From: Paenibacillus xylanexedens
GTDB lineage: Bacteria > Bacillota > Bacilli > Paenibacillales > Paenibacillaceae
Length of the DNA stretch: 64,000 bases
Assembly (NCBI RefSeq): GCF_007680605.1
Contig: NZ_VEIO01000002.1
Coordinates: 617,899-681,898, forward strand
Direction: 5' to 3'
In this document: positions 9,077 through 17,063 of the stretch, piece after piece
Numbering within the stretch: the stretch's first letter is position 1
Layout: each line of letters begins with the position of its first letter
The notes under the pieces: model-generated
The model's database searches: none
Seen by the model: the letters and a program-made list of their open reading frames with translations, nothing else
What the model was told of the DNA's origin: nothing
Translations under genes and position numbers: made by a program

Positions 9077-9193
9077 TTCTGATTTTACTTCTATGCCAGG
9101 GATGAGAACCCTAAAGGTTCGCCTTAGCATAAGCTTCGGTAGCGATACATCGCAGTCTCGAGCGAAGTGAGAGTATCCCTCTCTCTCCGTTCT
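9062..9193 (+). repeat. Duplication of the tRNA-Ser 3' end
   Basis: The 19-mer ATCCCTCTCTCTCCGTTCT, covering the tRNA-Ser 3' end and its trailer, occurs at 9062-9080 and again, identically, at 9175-9193. The roughly 95 bp between them has no gene and contains a CTTCG/CGAAG hairpin. It looks like an attachment-site-type footprint or a tRNA-end duplication. Confidence 0.8.
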
Positions 9194-9207
9194 AATAATA
9201 CACTTTT

Positions 9208-9256
9208 AATCCTCTTTACATGAATGAGTAATTTTTCATGTAAAGAGGATTTTTTG
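9208..9256 (+). terminator. tRNA Asn-Ser operon terminator
   Basis: Perfect 17-bp stem from AATCCTCTTTACATGAA, loop of about 10 nt, then a T-run. Confidence 0.85.
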
Positions 9257-9275
9257 TTTTTAGTATCTGAGCCGT

Positions 9276-9974
9276 TCACAGGGAAATACCCAAAAGCTCG
9301 TGCAAACCTGATTTTCCAGCCTCGGTCACTTCAACAGAGCGACTTCCTGTTTTTTGACGAATCCAATCCAGTTCAAGTAACCGCTGAACAAGCTCTTCAC
9401 CGAGCAAGCCGGACAGGTGATGACGGCGTTCGCTCCAGTCCAGGCATTTACGAGCGATGGCCCTGCGTGATCCTGGCTTCAATTGCAGCTTCATTCCTAA
9501 TGAGCTAAACCACTGCGATCCTTCCTCCGTAATTAGATAATCCTTACCATGCGCTTCTTCAGGTTCAACCAGATAACCTCTCTTGAGCAATGCTTCGCAG
9601 AGTAAAACCCCGAGTTTTCCAGCCAGATGACCGTAACAGGTGCGAGCATAACTTAATTGTTGCAATTGATTGGATTGCTTCAATGAGCGAACCTGTACCG
9701 CTGGGGCAATACTGGCCATCTTCTCAATCAAATCGGCAATTTCCTCGTTCGCGAGACGATAATATCGATGACGACCTTGCTGTTCTACTTCCAATAGTCC
9801 TCCCGCTACAAGTTTAGCAAGGTGATTACTTGCGGTCTGTGGACTGACTGAGGCCATATAGGCCAGCTCACCGGCAGGTAACGCCCTTCCATCCAGCAAA
9901 GCGGAGAGAAAGATAGAACGGCTTGTATCAGCAATAAGTGAGGCAATAACAGTGATGTTCGGATATGCATTCAT
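9276..9974 (-). CDS. ArsR-type winged-helix regulator
   Basis: 232-aa DNA-binding protein. The N-terminal HTH is of ArsR type (LAYMASVSPQTASNHLAKLV, about residues 45-65, followed by the wing GGLLEVEQQGRHRYYRL). The C-terminal half is long for ArsR and has no visible metal-binding cysteine pair, so the ligand is unknown. Start chosen at the ATG of MNAYPNITVIASLIADTSR because the open frame upstream runs through the divergent promoter region. It is divergent from the flavin reductase-like gene, which it may regulate. Confidence 0.82.
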   Translation of the reverse strand: MNAYPNITVIASLIADTSRSIFLSALLDGRALPAGELAYMASVSPQTASNHLAKLVAGGLLEVEQQGRHRYYRLANEEIADLIEKMASIAPAVQVRSLKQSNQLQQLSYARTCYGHLAGKLGVLLCEALLKRGYLVEPEEAHGKDYLITEEGSQWFSSLGMKLQLKPGSRRAIARKCLDWSERRHHLSGLLGEELVQRLLELDWIRQKTGSRSVEVTEAGKSGLHELLGISL

Positions 9975-10047
9975 ACTTCGATGATAGTTGAAATAACGCT
10001 GTATTACAATTGGTTTCAATTGATGATTTGAACAGGAGAGGTATAAG

Positions 10048-10704
10048 GTGAGTAACGTTATGCAGCAGTATAGCACAGAACAAACGACCAAATCGGCTCG
10101 GACGAATCAGCACGAGACGATTAATCCCAGTATTTTATACTATGGCACCCCTGTTATCATCCTTAGTACTTTAAACGAAAATGGGTCCACGAATCTTTCC
10201 CCATTATCGTCTTCTTGGGCGCTGGGGGATTGTCTGGTGCTGGGGATAGGTACACAGGGCAAAGCTTATGAGAATCTCCGTCATCATCCTGAATGTGTTA
10301 TTAATCTGCCGGATGACTCGATGTGGGGAAAAGTTGAAGCGCTGGGGCGGTTGACGGGAAGCTTTCTCGTGCCAGAAGTTAAAGAGAAGATGGGATACAC
10401 GTTTTGCCAAGATAAATTTAGGACGGTTGGCCTGACATCTCAAAGATCAGTTCAAGTGGCGCCAGATAAAATAGCCGAATGTCCGCTTCAGATTGAAGCG
10501 CTTGTAGAACATATTCGTATCCCGGAGCATACGCCGAATATGGCGATTGTAGAAGTGAAAGCGGTGAAGGTGCATGCACATTCCCATTTGGTTTCAGACG
10601 TCAATAAGATTGATCCCAAGCAATGGCATCCGTTGATTTATAATTTCAGGCATTATTACGGACTTGGGGAGAGACAAGGGGAGAATTTCCGGGCAGATAA
10701 ATGA
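10048..10704 (+). CDS. Flavin reductase-like (FMN-binding split barrel) protein
   Basis: 218-aa protein with the flavin reductase-like domain (DIM6/NtaB type): INPSILYYGTPVIILSTLNE near the N-terminus and TNLSPLSSSWALG at the flavin-phosphate site, followed by LGIGTQGKAYENL. Such proteins bind FMN and reduce flavins or small aromatics; the substrate is unknown. GTG start after AGGAGAGG. Divergent from the ArsR-type regulator, a common arrangement for a regulator and its target. Confidence 0.82.
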   Translation: MSNVMQQYSTEQTTKSARTNQHETINPSILYYGTPVIILSTLNENGSTNLSPLSSSWALGDCLVLGIGTQGKAYENLRHHPECVINLPDDSMWGKVEALGRLTGSFLVPEVKEKMGYTFCQDKFRTVGLTSQRSVQVAPDKIAECPLQIEALVEHIRIPEHTPNMAIVEVKAVKVHAHSHLVSDVNKIDPKQWHPLIYNFRHYYGLGERQGENFRADK

Positions 10705-10795
10705 GTGGAGGATGAGATCGATGAAGAGACCAAGTAAAAGACCAAGTGAGAGTTACACTTCTTAGCACGTTAGCACGTTGCAGAAATCAAAAAAT

Positions 10796-10840
10796 AAGCA
10801 CAGGCTGGCTCGGTTAACGAGACTGCCGTGCTTGTTTCTT
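10796..10840 (+). terminator. Terminator between convergent genes
   Basis: AAGCAC...CTCG and CGAG...GTGCTT arms with a short loop and T-rich flank. It can serve the flavin reductase gene and, on the other strand, the HAD gene. Confidence 0.65.
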
Positions 10841-10878
10841 GATTTTACTAATTTTACTAACCTTTCAATGGTACTTTA

Positions 10879-11772
10879 TCAGCCTTCCGAGACAATGGTT
10901 TCCTCAGGCGCAATCGGTTTGCCTTCTAACAGGCTATGAATCGCATGAGCGACGCCATGCTCCACATTGGTCAGTGTAATCGTTTTAGCCAAGGCGCGAA
11001 TTTCGGGTTCGGCATTGCCCATTGCGATACCTAACCCAGCCATTTGTAACATGGAAACATCATTAAAGTTATCCCCGATAGCGACTGTGTCTTTCATCGA
11101 AATGTTCAAATGCTCCGCCAGTTTGGAGAGGGCATTGCCTTTAGAGACATCCGGATGTTGCATTTCAAAATTATGCTCAAAGGAGACAACCATGGCAACA
11201 TCGGTTCTGGAAGAGAAGTATTCTCGTCCAAGTTGCACTTTTTCAGGATTCATCGAGAAAGCCATAATGTTGTAAATGCATGCTTCTGCCGGAATTTCAA
11301 GGTGGCTGTTCACACGATGATAGTCTTTTTTGTTGTAGTGTTTCTTAATCGAATGGATCATGCGCTCGATATCTTCACCGGGTTTTGATCCCAGGACACG
11401 TTCCAATTCGGCGAGCATCGTCTCATGAGTACTGATTGCAGCGTATATGCCCATCTGAGTTGAAGCTTCATAATAAATGTGCTCATCTTCCAGCCATTGC
11501 ATGACAGAAGCGGCCGTTTCACGTTCCAGAGGAAGGTGGAATAAGCGTTCTCCATTCTCATCATGAATGGTAGCGCCGTTGGAACCGATAATCGGTGTTT
11601 TGATTCCGCCTTGGCGGCTAATCGCCACAACATCTGAATATACGCGTCCGGTCGCGATGGTTACTTTCATGCCAGACTGTTGCGCCTTCTGGATGGCATC
11701 GGCGTTCTCGCGGCTAATCTGGCTGTCTCGATTCAACAAAGTTCCATCTAAATCGGTAGCAAATAACTTCAT
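10879..11772 (-). CDS. Cof-type HAD phosphatase
   Basis: 297-aa HAD-superfamily hydrolase, subfamily IIB (Cof/YwpJ-like), acting on small sugar or nucleotide phosphates in the cytosol. Motif I is FATDLDGTLLN with nucleophile D8, motif II ATGR, motif IV GDNFNDVSML. The cap domain lies between. It begins 4 nt after the stop of the DeoR-type regulator on the same strand, so the two form an operon. Substrate not predictable from sequence. Confidence 0.92.
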   Translation of the reverse strand: MKLFATDLDGTLLNRDSQISRENADAIQKAQQSGMKVTIATGRVYSDVVAISRQGGIKTPIIGSNGATIHDENGERLFHLPLERETAASVMQWLEDEHIYYEASTQMGIYAAISTHETMLAELERVLGSKPGEDIERMIHSIKKHYNKKDYHRVNSHLEIPAEACIYNIMAFSMNPEKVQLGREYFSSRTDVAMVVSFEHNFEMQHPDVSKGNALSKLAEHLNISMKDTVAIGDNFNDVSMLQMAGLGIAMGNAEPEIRALAKTITLTNVEHGVAHAIHSLLEGKPIAPEETIVSEG

Positions 11773-11776
11773 ATCT

Positions 11777-12553
11777 TTACAACTCCTTATCTTGTGTAGG
11801 TTCGGGGATTAGAATCTCAACCTTTTGTTCGTTTAAAAAATCCAGCCATTCCTGATCCGGCCATTGATCTGTAATTAATACGTCTACCAGTGACCAATCT
11901 GCAAAACGATAACCGTAACGTTTGCCCGTCTTGGAATGATCGGCTAGCACAATTACTTTTTTGGCGGATTTCATCATTTGATGTTTGATCTTGCCTTCCT
12001 CTTCGGAAGCACTGAATCCATCCATCGTGAAACCGCCAATGCCAATAAAGGCTTTATCCACGTAGTAGTGGGAGAGTGTCTCGATAACGGGTGTTCCATA
12101 CACATAACGCTGTTCCTTATCTAAGCGGCCGCCAAGCAGGCGAATCTGAACTGCGGTGTGATTAGATAAAAGATCAGCTGAGTGTATCGAATTAGTAATG
12201 ACCGTACAAGATTTACCATTCAAATTCTCAGCGCAGGATTGAACGGTTGTGGAGGAATCCAAGATGATCGTCTCTCCTGAACGAACCAGAGCCGCAGCCA
12301 GTTTGCCAATGGCCCGTTTTTCCTCAGAAACATACTTCAGCCGGTCTTGATAGGACTTGAATTCTTGTGGGGGAGAGGGGAGGATTGCACCACCGCGTGT
12401 GCGAATAATGGCTTCCTGCTCTTCGAGTTTAATCAGATCCCGGCGTGCCGTATCTCGTGAGACATCGAATAAAGATACAATCTCTTCTGCCGAGATACGA
12501 TGATGCTTGCGCAGGTGCTCAATGATGAGTTGCATGCGTTCTTCCTGAAACAA
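11777..12553 (-). CDS. DeoR/GlpR family transcriptional regulator
   Basis: 258-aa repressor. The N-terminal DeoR helix-turn-helix (EERMQLIIEHLRKHHRIS, then SAEEIVSLFDVSRDTARRDL) is followed by a DeoR C-terminal sensor of the ribose-5-phosphate isomerase-like fold (DSSTTVQSCAENL, VITNSIHSADLL, GIGGFTMDGFSASEEE). These sense phosphorylated sugars. First gene of a two-gene operon with a HAD phosphatase, suggesting control of sugar-phosphate levels. Its upstream region has AT-rich repeated TTATAA and TAAGT motifs that may be autoregulatory sites. Confidence 0.92.
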   Translation of the reverse strand: MFQEERMQLIIEHLRKHHRISAEEIVSLFDVSRDTARRDLIKLEEQEAIIRTRGGAILPSPPQEFKSYQDRLKYVSEEKRAIGKLAAALVRSGETIILDSSTTVQSCAENLNGKSCTVITNSIHSADLLSNHTAVQIRLLGGRLDKEQRYVYGTPVIETLSHYYVDKAFIGIGGFTMDGFSASEEEGKIKHQMMKSAKKVIVLADHSKTGKRYGYRFADWSLVDVLITDQWPDQEWLDFLNEQKVEILIPEPTQDKEL

Positions 12554-12858
12554 ACGTAAAGCCTCCTTATATTTCTGGATGACCGTGCGTTGTACTATAG
12601 TTTAATTATAAGTAATTATAATGTGATCTGCAATATTGTAAGTAAAAATAAGTTTTTATAAGTTTTTTAATCATTAATTTACATAATTATAGTACAGCTA
12701 TGACAAGAATGTGATTTTAGCTATTAAGGAGATAAGGGAAGTGGCTTTTGAATGCGAGTAAAAAATTGGATTTTAAAAGAATATAAAAAAAGTGTTGCAT
12801 TATTCTATTTCCCTGTGATATACTCATTCTTGTCGCCAAGAAGACAAATTGTTTATAA
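12554..12858. other. Intergenic region between DeoR operon and tRNA cluster
   Basis: No gene. The part next to deoR is very AT-rich, with direct repeats TTATAA (two copies near 12606-12620) and several TAAGT motifs up to about 12665, candidate DeoR-type operators. The far end carries the tRNA-Glu promoter. Confidence 0.5.
12795..12824 (+). promoter_or_regulatory. Promoter of tRNA-Glu-Lys-Leu operon
   Basis: TTGCAT (12795-12800), 18-nt spacer, TATACT (12819-12824), about 35 nt upstream of tRNA-Glu. Confidence 0.7.
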
Positions 12859-12930
12859 GGCCCGTTGGTCAAGGGGTTAAGACACCTCCCTTTCACGGAG
12901 GTAACAGGGGTTCGAATCCCCTACGGGTCA
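12859..12930 (+). tRNA. tRNA-Glu (TTC)
   Basis: 72-nt cloverleaf. Acceptor GGCCCGT with ACGGGTC (one G-T pair), discriminator A, no CCA encoded. Anticodon TTC in loop CTTTCAC. T arm CAGGGGTTCGAATCCCCTA. Confidence 0.95.
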
Positions 12931-13049
12931 TAGTATTACCTCATTCTTCACCGCTAAGAGATTCGTTTTAATAAAGGGTTTCTTTGAAAGTCACTGCTCT
13001 GTAACATCCGATATGAAGCATGGCATAACATCAGGTGAAGGCACATTGA

Positions 13050-13125
13050 GAGCCATTAGCTCAGTTGGTAGAGCACCTGACTTTTAATCAGGGTGTCGAA
13101 GGTTCGAGTCCTTCATGGCTCACCA
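13050..13125 (+). tRNA. tRNA-Lys (TTT)
   Basis: 76-nt cloverleaf. Acceptor GAGCCAT with ATGGCTC, discriminator A, CCA encoded. Anticodon loop CTTTTAA gives TTT. Confidence 0.96.
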
Positions 13126-13141
13126 TTTAACAATTTAATAT

Positions 13142-13224
13142 GCGGTCGTGGTGGAATGGCAGACACGCTATCTTGAGGGGGTAGTGGGTGTATACCCGTG
13201 GAGGTTCGAGTCCTCTCGACCGCA
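13142..13224 (+). tRNA. tRNA-Leu (GAG), copy 1
   Basis: 83-nt class II tRNA. Acceptor GCGGTCG with CGACCGC, discriminator A, no CCA encoded. Anticodon GAG in loop TCTTGAGGG. Variable arm stem GGGT/ACCC. Nearly identical to the copy at 17512, with which it brackets an accessory segment. Confidence 0.95.
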
Positions 13225-13231
13225 TCAGATT

Positions 13232-13274
13232 AAAAAGCAAAAACCCTGGACACCCAGGGTTTTTGCTTTTTTTA
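13232..13274 (+). terminator. tRNA operon terminator
   Basis: 18-bp stem from AAAAAGCAAAAACCCTGG with an ACAC loop and T-run. Confidence 0.9.
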
Positions 13275-13325
13275 TGTAAGTCAAAGTGATGTATCAATTA
13301 AATGGTCTATGGAAAAATTAGTAGC

Positions 13326-14414
13326 CTAGATTCTAATTAAGGTGTCTATATTTTTTTCGATGGATTGAAAAAACTGATCCTCTGCAAGAAGTGCGTTGTT
13401 CATACGTTTTTCGAACGAATGAGAGAGTGTGAAATTATTTGTTAAATATTGTTTGGTTAAGTATTTTCTCAAAAGATCCCATTGTTTGATGGCTTGTTGT
13501 GTAGTTTGAATGATTTCATTCAATGCATTGGGGTTTGTGGATGAACTTAGTAGTGATATTAGTACTTTTTTTCTGTCGCAGTGTCGATTCAAGATTGTGT
13601 GAAGCAGAGAATAGGCATCGTGTATTCGGTTAGGGATCTTTCTGTTAAGTGGAATGAGCCCGCTAGCTAACAGGTTGTTCAATTCCAAAATCGCTGATCT
13701 TCCGAAACATTCGATATATCCATCAACAATTGAGTCGGGCTTATAATAATTTTCCAGTGTTCTCTTAAAAATCATGGGTACTCTATCGGGTAAATCATGG
13801 AGTTCGTCTTGATTAGGGTGTATCGTAAAACAGTTGAATTGGTGATTAAAGGCATTCATAAATGAACGTTTAGTATCTTGGCCAATGCCTTTGTTGACGA
13901 GGTGGGGTTTAAAGAATTGTGGATTATAGTTTATGTAATTATCTAAAAAATAAAAGTCTGTATCGGTTTGTCCCAGAATTAAGAATATATGTCCGTCAAT
14001 AGTAGCATCTGTTTCATATGCTGAATTTAATTCATATGTTTTGTAATAGGGGACTTTCTTCATGAAAGTGTTAACAAACACAACCTCGCCGTTAGCCAGA
14101 AGGGTCTCTAATTTATCGATGGCGGATGAAGCATCATTGTTAAAGGTGTGTTGGTTTGATCTAATTACATAATCTTCTGGAGATTTGATGTCGTTTAATT
14201 TAACGTCAAGAGGGTAATTCGCGAGATCTTTAACGATTTTAAGATTAAAATCATCGAGAAACATTTTATAAGATAGATTTGAATTTTTTAATTCGTTTTT
14301 TAACATGAAGAAAATATTACGAGTATAACAGTCTCCGATCGCCTGCACTTCAGCATTCGGTTTTCCTTGAGGGGTATAGTAATAATCCATCTCCATTGGA
14401 TATAGCGCTTCCAT
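13326..14414 (-). CDS. BtrH-like cysteine acyltransferase/peptidase-fold protein
   Basis: 362-aa protein that I place tentatively in the BtrH N-terminal family (butirosin biosynthesis H). These papain-like proteins use a Cys-His-Asp triad to move acyl groups from carrier proteins or cleave amides. Candidate residues are C29 in AIGDCYTRNIFF, H142 in DGHIFLILGQ and D158 in FYFLDNY. The C-terminal ~150 aa are helical and unassigned. ATG after TTTTGGGAGGG; an ATG 5 codons upstream overlaps that site. Base composition is visibly AT-richer than the neighbours. No carrier protein, NRPS or PKS is nearby, so substrate and pathway are unknown. Confidence 0.6.
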   Translation of the reverse strand: MEALYPMEMDYYYTPQGKPNAEVQAIGDCYTRNIFFMLKNELKNSNLSYKMFLDDFNLKIVKDLANYPLDVKLNDIKSPEDYVIRSNQHTFNNDASSAIDKLETLLANGEVVFVNTFMKKVPYYKTYELNSAYETDATIDGHIFLILGQTDTDFYFLDNYINYNPQFFKPHLVNKGIGQDTKRSFMNAFNHQFNCFTIHPNQDELHDLPDRVPMIFKRTLENYYKPDSIVDGYIECFGRSAILELNNLLASGLIPLNRKIPNRIHDAYSLLHTILNRHCDRKKVLISLLSSSTNPNALNEIIQTTQQAIKQWDLLRKYLTKQYLTNNFTLSHSFEKRMNNALLAEDQFFQSIEKNIDTLIRI

Positions 14415-14714
14415 ATTTTTCCCTCCCAAAATGATATTTTAGTTTATGGTGTTGTAATCTATGTTTATGGTTATCTCTGTCATTATTAAAAGAATATTGT
14501 AGGTTTAATATGTATTATTCAGCAGGGTACAATATGTATGTAATGACTCTTTTAATGAATATTATGGTAATTATAATAATATTTTATATTTATTTCAAGA
14601 TTGGTTTGGGACTCTAATGGTCTGGATAAAAGGGCTGAGGATTCAGAAATATTGTGCTATAATTCAATCATATGGCATTTAAGTTGATAATTACGGTTGG
14701 AAGGCGGTTCTTGC
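14415..14714. promoter_or_regulatory. AT-rich divergent region with XRE promoter
   Basis: No gene. An extended -10 (TGC then TATAAT at 14658-14663) lies about 50 nt before the XRE gene; no convincing -35. The rest is AT-rich, with no recognised site. Confidence 0.5.
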
Positions 14715-15140
14715 ATGCAGTCAATCTATGAGCGAATTGAGCACCTGATTGCCGAAAGAGGGATGACAAAGAAGGCCTTCTGTGAACAGCTGAAAATAAG
14801 CACAGGCAATTTGGGTGACTGGAAACGTGGTAAATCAATCCCGAGTACAAATAAACTCATTGAAATTGCTTCATTTTTTGATGTGAGTCTGGACTGGTTA
14901 ATGATTGGGCGTTTATCGAAGGAAGCCATTGTGCGGGAAAAGCGGGAAGATTATTTTTTTAACGTGTTGCGGCAATTGAATTGCCAAGAGAGTGAATTAT
15001 CGACTGTGGAACAGTCTTTTATTAGTGAATATATCGAGTTCACTCGTTATCGCAAATTTAAAGAGAGTAAAGATGCCGGAAGCTATAGCTACCAACCTGA
15101 AGCGGAAGACGAAAATAAGTCAGAGCAGGAAGGGACGTAG
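14715..15140 (+). CDS. XRE-family helix-turn-helix regulator
   Basis: 141-aa cytosolic DNA-binding protein. The N-terminal Cro/C1 HTH runs over residues 1-65 (RIEHLIAERGMTKKAFCEQL, then NLGDWKRGKSIPS and LIEIASFFDVSLDWLMIG). The C-terminal half is acidic and ends in a low-complexity E/D/K tail. It resembles stand-alone phage- or ICE-type repressors as well as SinR-like regulators. ATG preceded by GGAAGG. Possible target: the divergent BtrH-like gene. Confidence 0.85.
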   Translation: MQSIYERIEHLIAERGMTKKAFCEQLKISTGNLGDWKRGKSIPSTNKLIEIASFFDVSLDWLMIGRLSKEAIVREKREDYFFNVLRQLNCQESELSTVEQSFISEYIEFTRYRKFKESKDAGSYSYQPEAEDENKSEQEGT

Positions 15141-15154
15141 GTGTCTCTGGTTGA

Positions 15155-15220
15155 TAAAAAAAACCTCCATCTGCGCCCAAGGGAATGATTTCCGGGACAG
15201 TAGGGAGGTTTTTTTTTTTT
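15155..15220 (+). terminator. Shared terminator of convergent XRE and PAS genes
   Basis: AAAACCTCC and GGGAGGTTTT arms with a long middle part containing a smaller GGGAAT/TTCCGG stem. A-run and T-run flank it, so it can act on both strands. Confidence 0.75.
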
Positions 15221-15234
15221 GTAGAAATATCCGT

Positions 15235-15861
15235 TTAGTGATGCTGATCAAGAATACTGGAGTATTTGGGGTACAACTGGCGGATGCAATCTGGGCAGAT
15301 GTCGTGTGTAAACTCGGCGGAAGTGTGTTTTTCCAGATAGCGCTCAACGCTGTTCCATTCGTCTGATTCATCCTTGATATGTTTGCAAACGGCACAAATA
15401 GGCAGCAGTCCATGGAGGGTGCGCGCTTCAGTCAAGGCTTGTCGTAGCTGAAGCTCTGTCGTCTTTTGTTCTGTAATATCTGTGTGAGCCACCAAAGCGA
15501 GGTTGGTATCTATCGTAGGACCGTTCTGTAAGGGAGTAAGTTCTACGCGAAACCATTTCTCTTCGTTGTGTGGTGTAGTAACAGAGATATCATATGTATG
15601 GTTTTTTTTAAAGGGAACAACATTATGCCTCAGATACCTCGCGAACTTGGTTGGATAGTGGTTTTTCTGTTGAGCTTCCCAAGCTTCCATCAGGTGGAGG
15701 TAATGATTGTGGCGGCTGGCTACGCGTAAGAAGAGTTTATGAAGTCCGTGCTGCCAGGCCCGGTTACAGCTTCGTATCATCCATTGATGATCAATAATGA
15801 TCAACTGATGATTGGTCGCCTGAAAGGATAGGCTTTCCAGGTCGGATGTAATAGTTCCCAT
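15235..15861 (-). CDS. PAS-domain protein with C-terminal Cys motif
   Basis: 208-aa soluble protein. A PAS domain covers about residues 10-135 (NHQLIIIDHQWMIRSCNRAW to the PAC-type VAHTDITEQKTTELQLRQAL). It is followed by a short linker and a conserved Cys module (LLPICAVCKHIKDESDEW, then FTHDICPDCIRQLYP) seen at the C-termini of many PAS and response-regulator proteins. No kinase or cyclase domain, so it is a stand-alone sensor or partner. The four cysteines could bind a metal or sense redox. Start ATG about 40 nt downstream of the small XRE gene on the same strand. Confidence 0.8.
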   Translation of the reverse strand: MGTITSDLESLSFQATNHQLIIIDHQWMIRSCNRAWQHGLHKLFLRVASRHNHYLHLMEAWEAQQKNHYPTKFARYLRHNVVPFKKNHTYDISVTTPHNEEKWFRVELTPLQNGPTIDTNLALVAHTDITEQKTTELQLRQALTEARTLHGLLPICAVCKHIKDESDEWNSVERYLEKHTSAEFTHDICPDCIRQLYPKYSSILDQHH

Positions 15862-15896
15862 GGGAGAAGTCCTCCTTATGATGGATGAAAGTGTTC

Positions 15897-16100
15897 TTAT
15901 CTCAATTCCTCCGGTATGTTCAAAATATCAGCGACCTGATGTCTGAATCGGGTTGCTTTGCGCGTGCCGTGAATAAGGTTGGATAGACGGTAAGGCGGAA
16001 TATCATGTTGTTCGCAAAAGGTTTTCTGATCGACCTGAAGTTCGGTTAAGCGTCGTTTGATAGCCCATCCGAACGGAGTGACTGGTTTCTTCTTGTTCAA
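15897..16100 (-). CDS. Small XRE-like HTH protein
   Basis: 67-aa protein consisting almost wholly of one helix-turn-helix: AIKRRLTELQVDQKTFCEQH, then IPPYRLSNLIHGTRKATRF and VADILNIPEEL. Such short phage-type regulators are common in Firmicute accessory regions. TTG start 7 nt after AGGGGTGA. It lies 35 nt upstream of the PAS gene and could be co-transcribed with it. Confidence 0.75.
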   Translation of the reverse strand: MNKKKPVTPFGWAIKRRLTELQVDQKTFCEQHDIPPYRLSNLIHGTRKATRFRHQVADILNIPEELR

Positions 16101-16285
16101 TAGGGTTCACCCCTGAGTGGATTTTATAGTATGCAGCAGGTTATTCTTTGTGTAAAATAGACATAGATACGTGCTGTTGGTTCTATTATATACGCAAATC
16201 CGTCATCTAACAATTAAAAAATACGGAAATAAGTGTATTTTTTGAATTAAAATGACGTAAATTCGTATTTTTTATTGTGCAAAAT

Positions 16286-16321
16286 AAAAAACACGCCAGC
16301 AAGGGGTTGCGGCGTGTTTTT
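16286..16321 (-). terminator. Terminator after ureF
   Basis: AAAACACGCC and GGCGTGTTTT arms, loop of about 12 nt, with A-run and T-run. Placed just after the ureF stop on the minus strand. Confidence 0.75.
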
Positions 16322-16361
16322 GGTGTGCTCTGAAAAGGAGGTTTCGAGGAGGAGTGCGGAA

Positions 16362-17063
16362 TTATGCTCTGTAAGCGTGGAGGCCTGCTCCAAGCATGTG
16401 GAAGCTGGGAAATAACGACTTCATAGACATGGACGTAGGATGCAGAGGGGCATCCGGTGAGGAGGCGCTCACAGTAGCCCATTCATTCTCAAGGTCAGCG
16501 GTCAGGCGAGCCAGCAGTTCCCGAGTGGCATTTTCATTTAGGGGAATAACTTTGCAAGCTTCGGATACGCATGCATTCATGGCTGAATGCAAGTAACCGA
16601 GAACCGCCTCTTCGACGGGGATATCGAGGTGGTGGTTGATCCAGGCGTGAACGGTGGGGAGGCAACCGACTGAATTGTATTTTACGAAGATTTGTTCAAG
16701 CGGGCTGAGGTCGATCCAAGGATGCAAGGCGCGAGACAGTTTGATTAAACGTTTGCCTATGATTGTTGCTTGCTCTCTAAGTTCAGGAGGGGTACGCTGT
16801 ACATGCACAAGTTTGTCGATCAGGGCAATTCGCCAAGTGTCTTTATGGTCTGTAGCGCTATAAATCCCCTTGATGGCCATACCTTCTAGTCGAACGAGAC
16901 TGGGGTGTAGCTGGCAACGCATAAATGATTCGAGTTCCTCAGCTGTTCGAATGGTACCTTCCTTGATGTGGGTGTCCATGCCGAAGAAATGCGTGAATCC
17001 TCCCACCTGGACAGAGGGATCAAGCAGTTTCGCATAATCGAGTAGCTTATTCCCACGGTTCAC
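16362..17063 (-). CDS. ureF: Urease accessory protein UreF (orphan)
   Basis: UreF is a helical chaperone that with UreH/UreD and UreG loads nickel into urease. 233 aa. The N-terminal LLDPSVQVGGFTHFFGMDTH and GTIRTAEELESFM match the UreF signature; the middle LIKLSRALHPWIDLSPLEQI and GCLPTVHAWI also match the family. GTG start 7 nt after AGGAGGCG. It is monocistronic: no ureABC, ureD or ureG in this window, and it ends in its own terminator. It may be a second copy, a relic of a moved operon, or have another client. Confidence 0.85.
   Translation of the reverse strand: MNRGNKLLDYAKLLDPSVQVGGFTHFFGMDTHIKEGTIRTAEELESFMRCQLHPSLVRLEGMAIKGIYSATDHKDTWRIALIDKLVHVQRTPPELREQATIIGKRLIKLSRALHPWIDLSPLEQIFVKYNSVGCLPTVHAWINHHLDIPVEEAVLGYLHSAMNACVSEACKVIPLNENATRELLARLTADLENEWATVSASSPDAPLHPTSMSMKSLFPSFHMLGAGLHAYRA

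Noticed and set aside
10721..10765. 14-codon frame after GGAGGATGAG, encoding a KRPSKRPS-like peptide
   Set aside because: The ribosome site is excellent, but the peptide is too short to support without conservation data and it lies right before a terminator.
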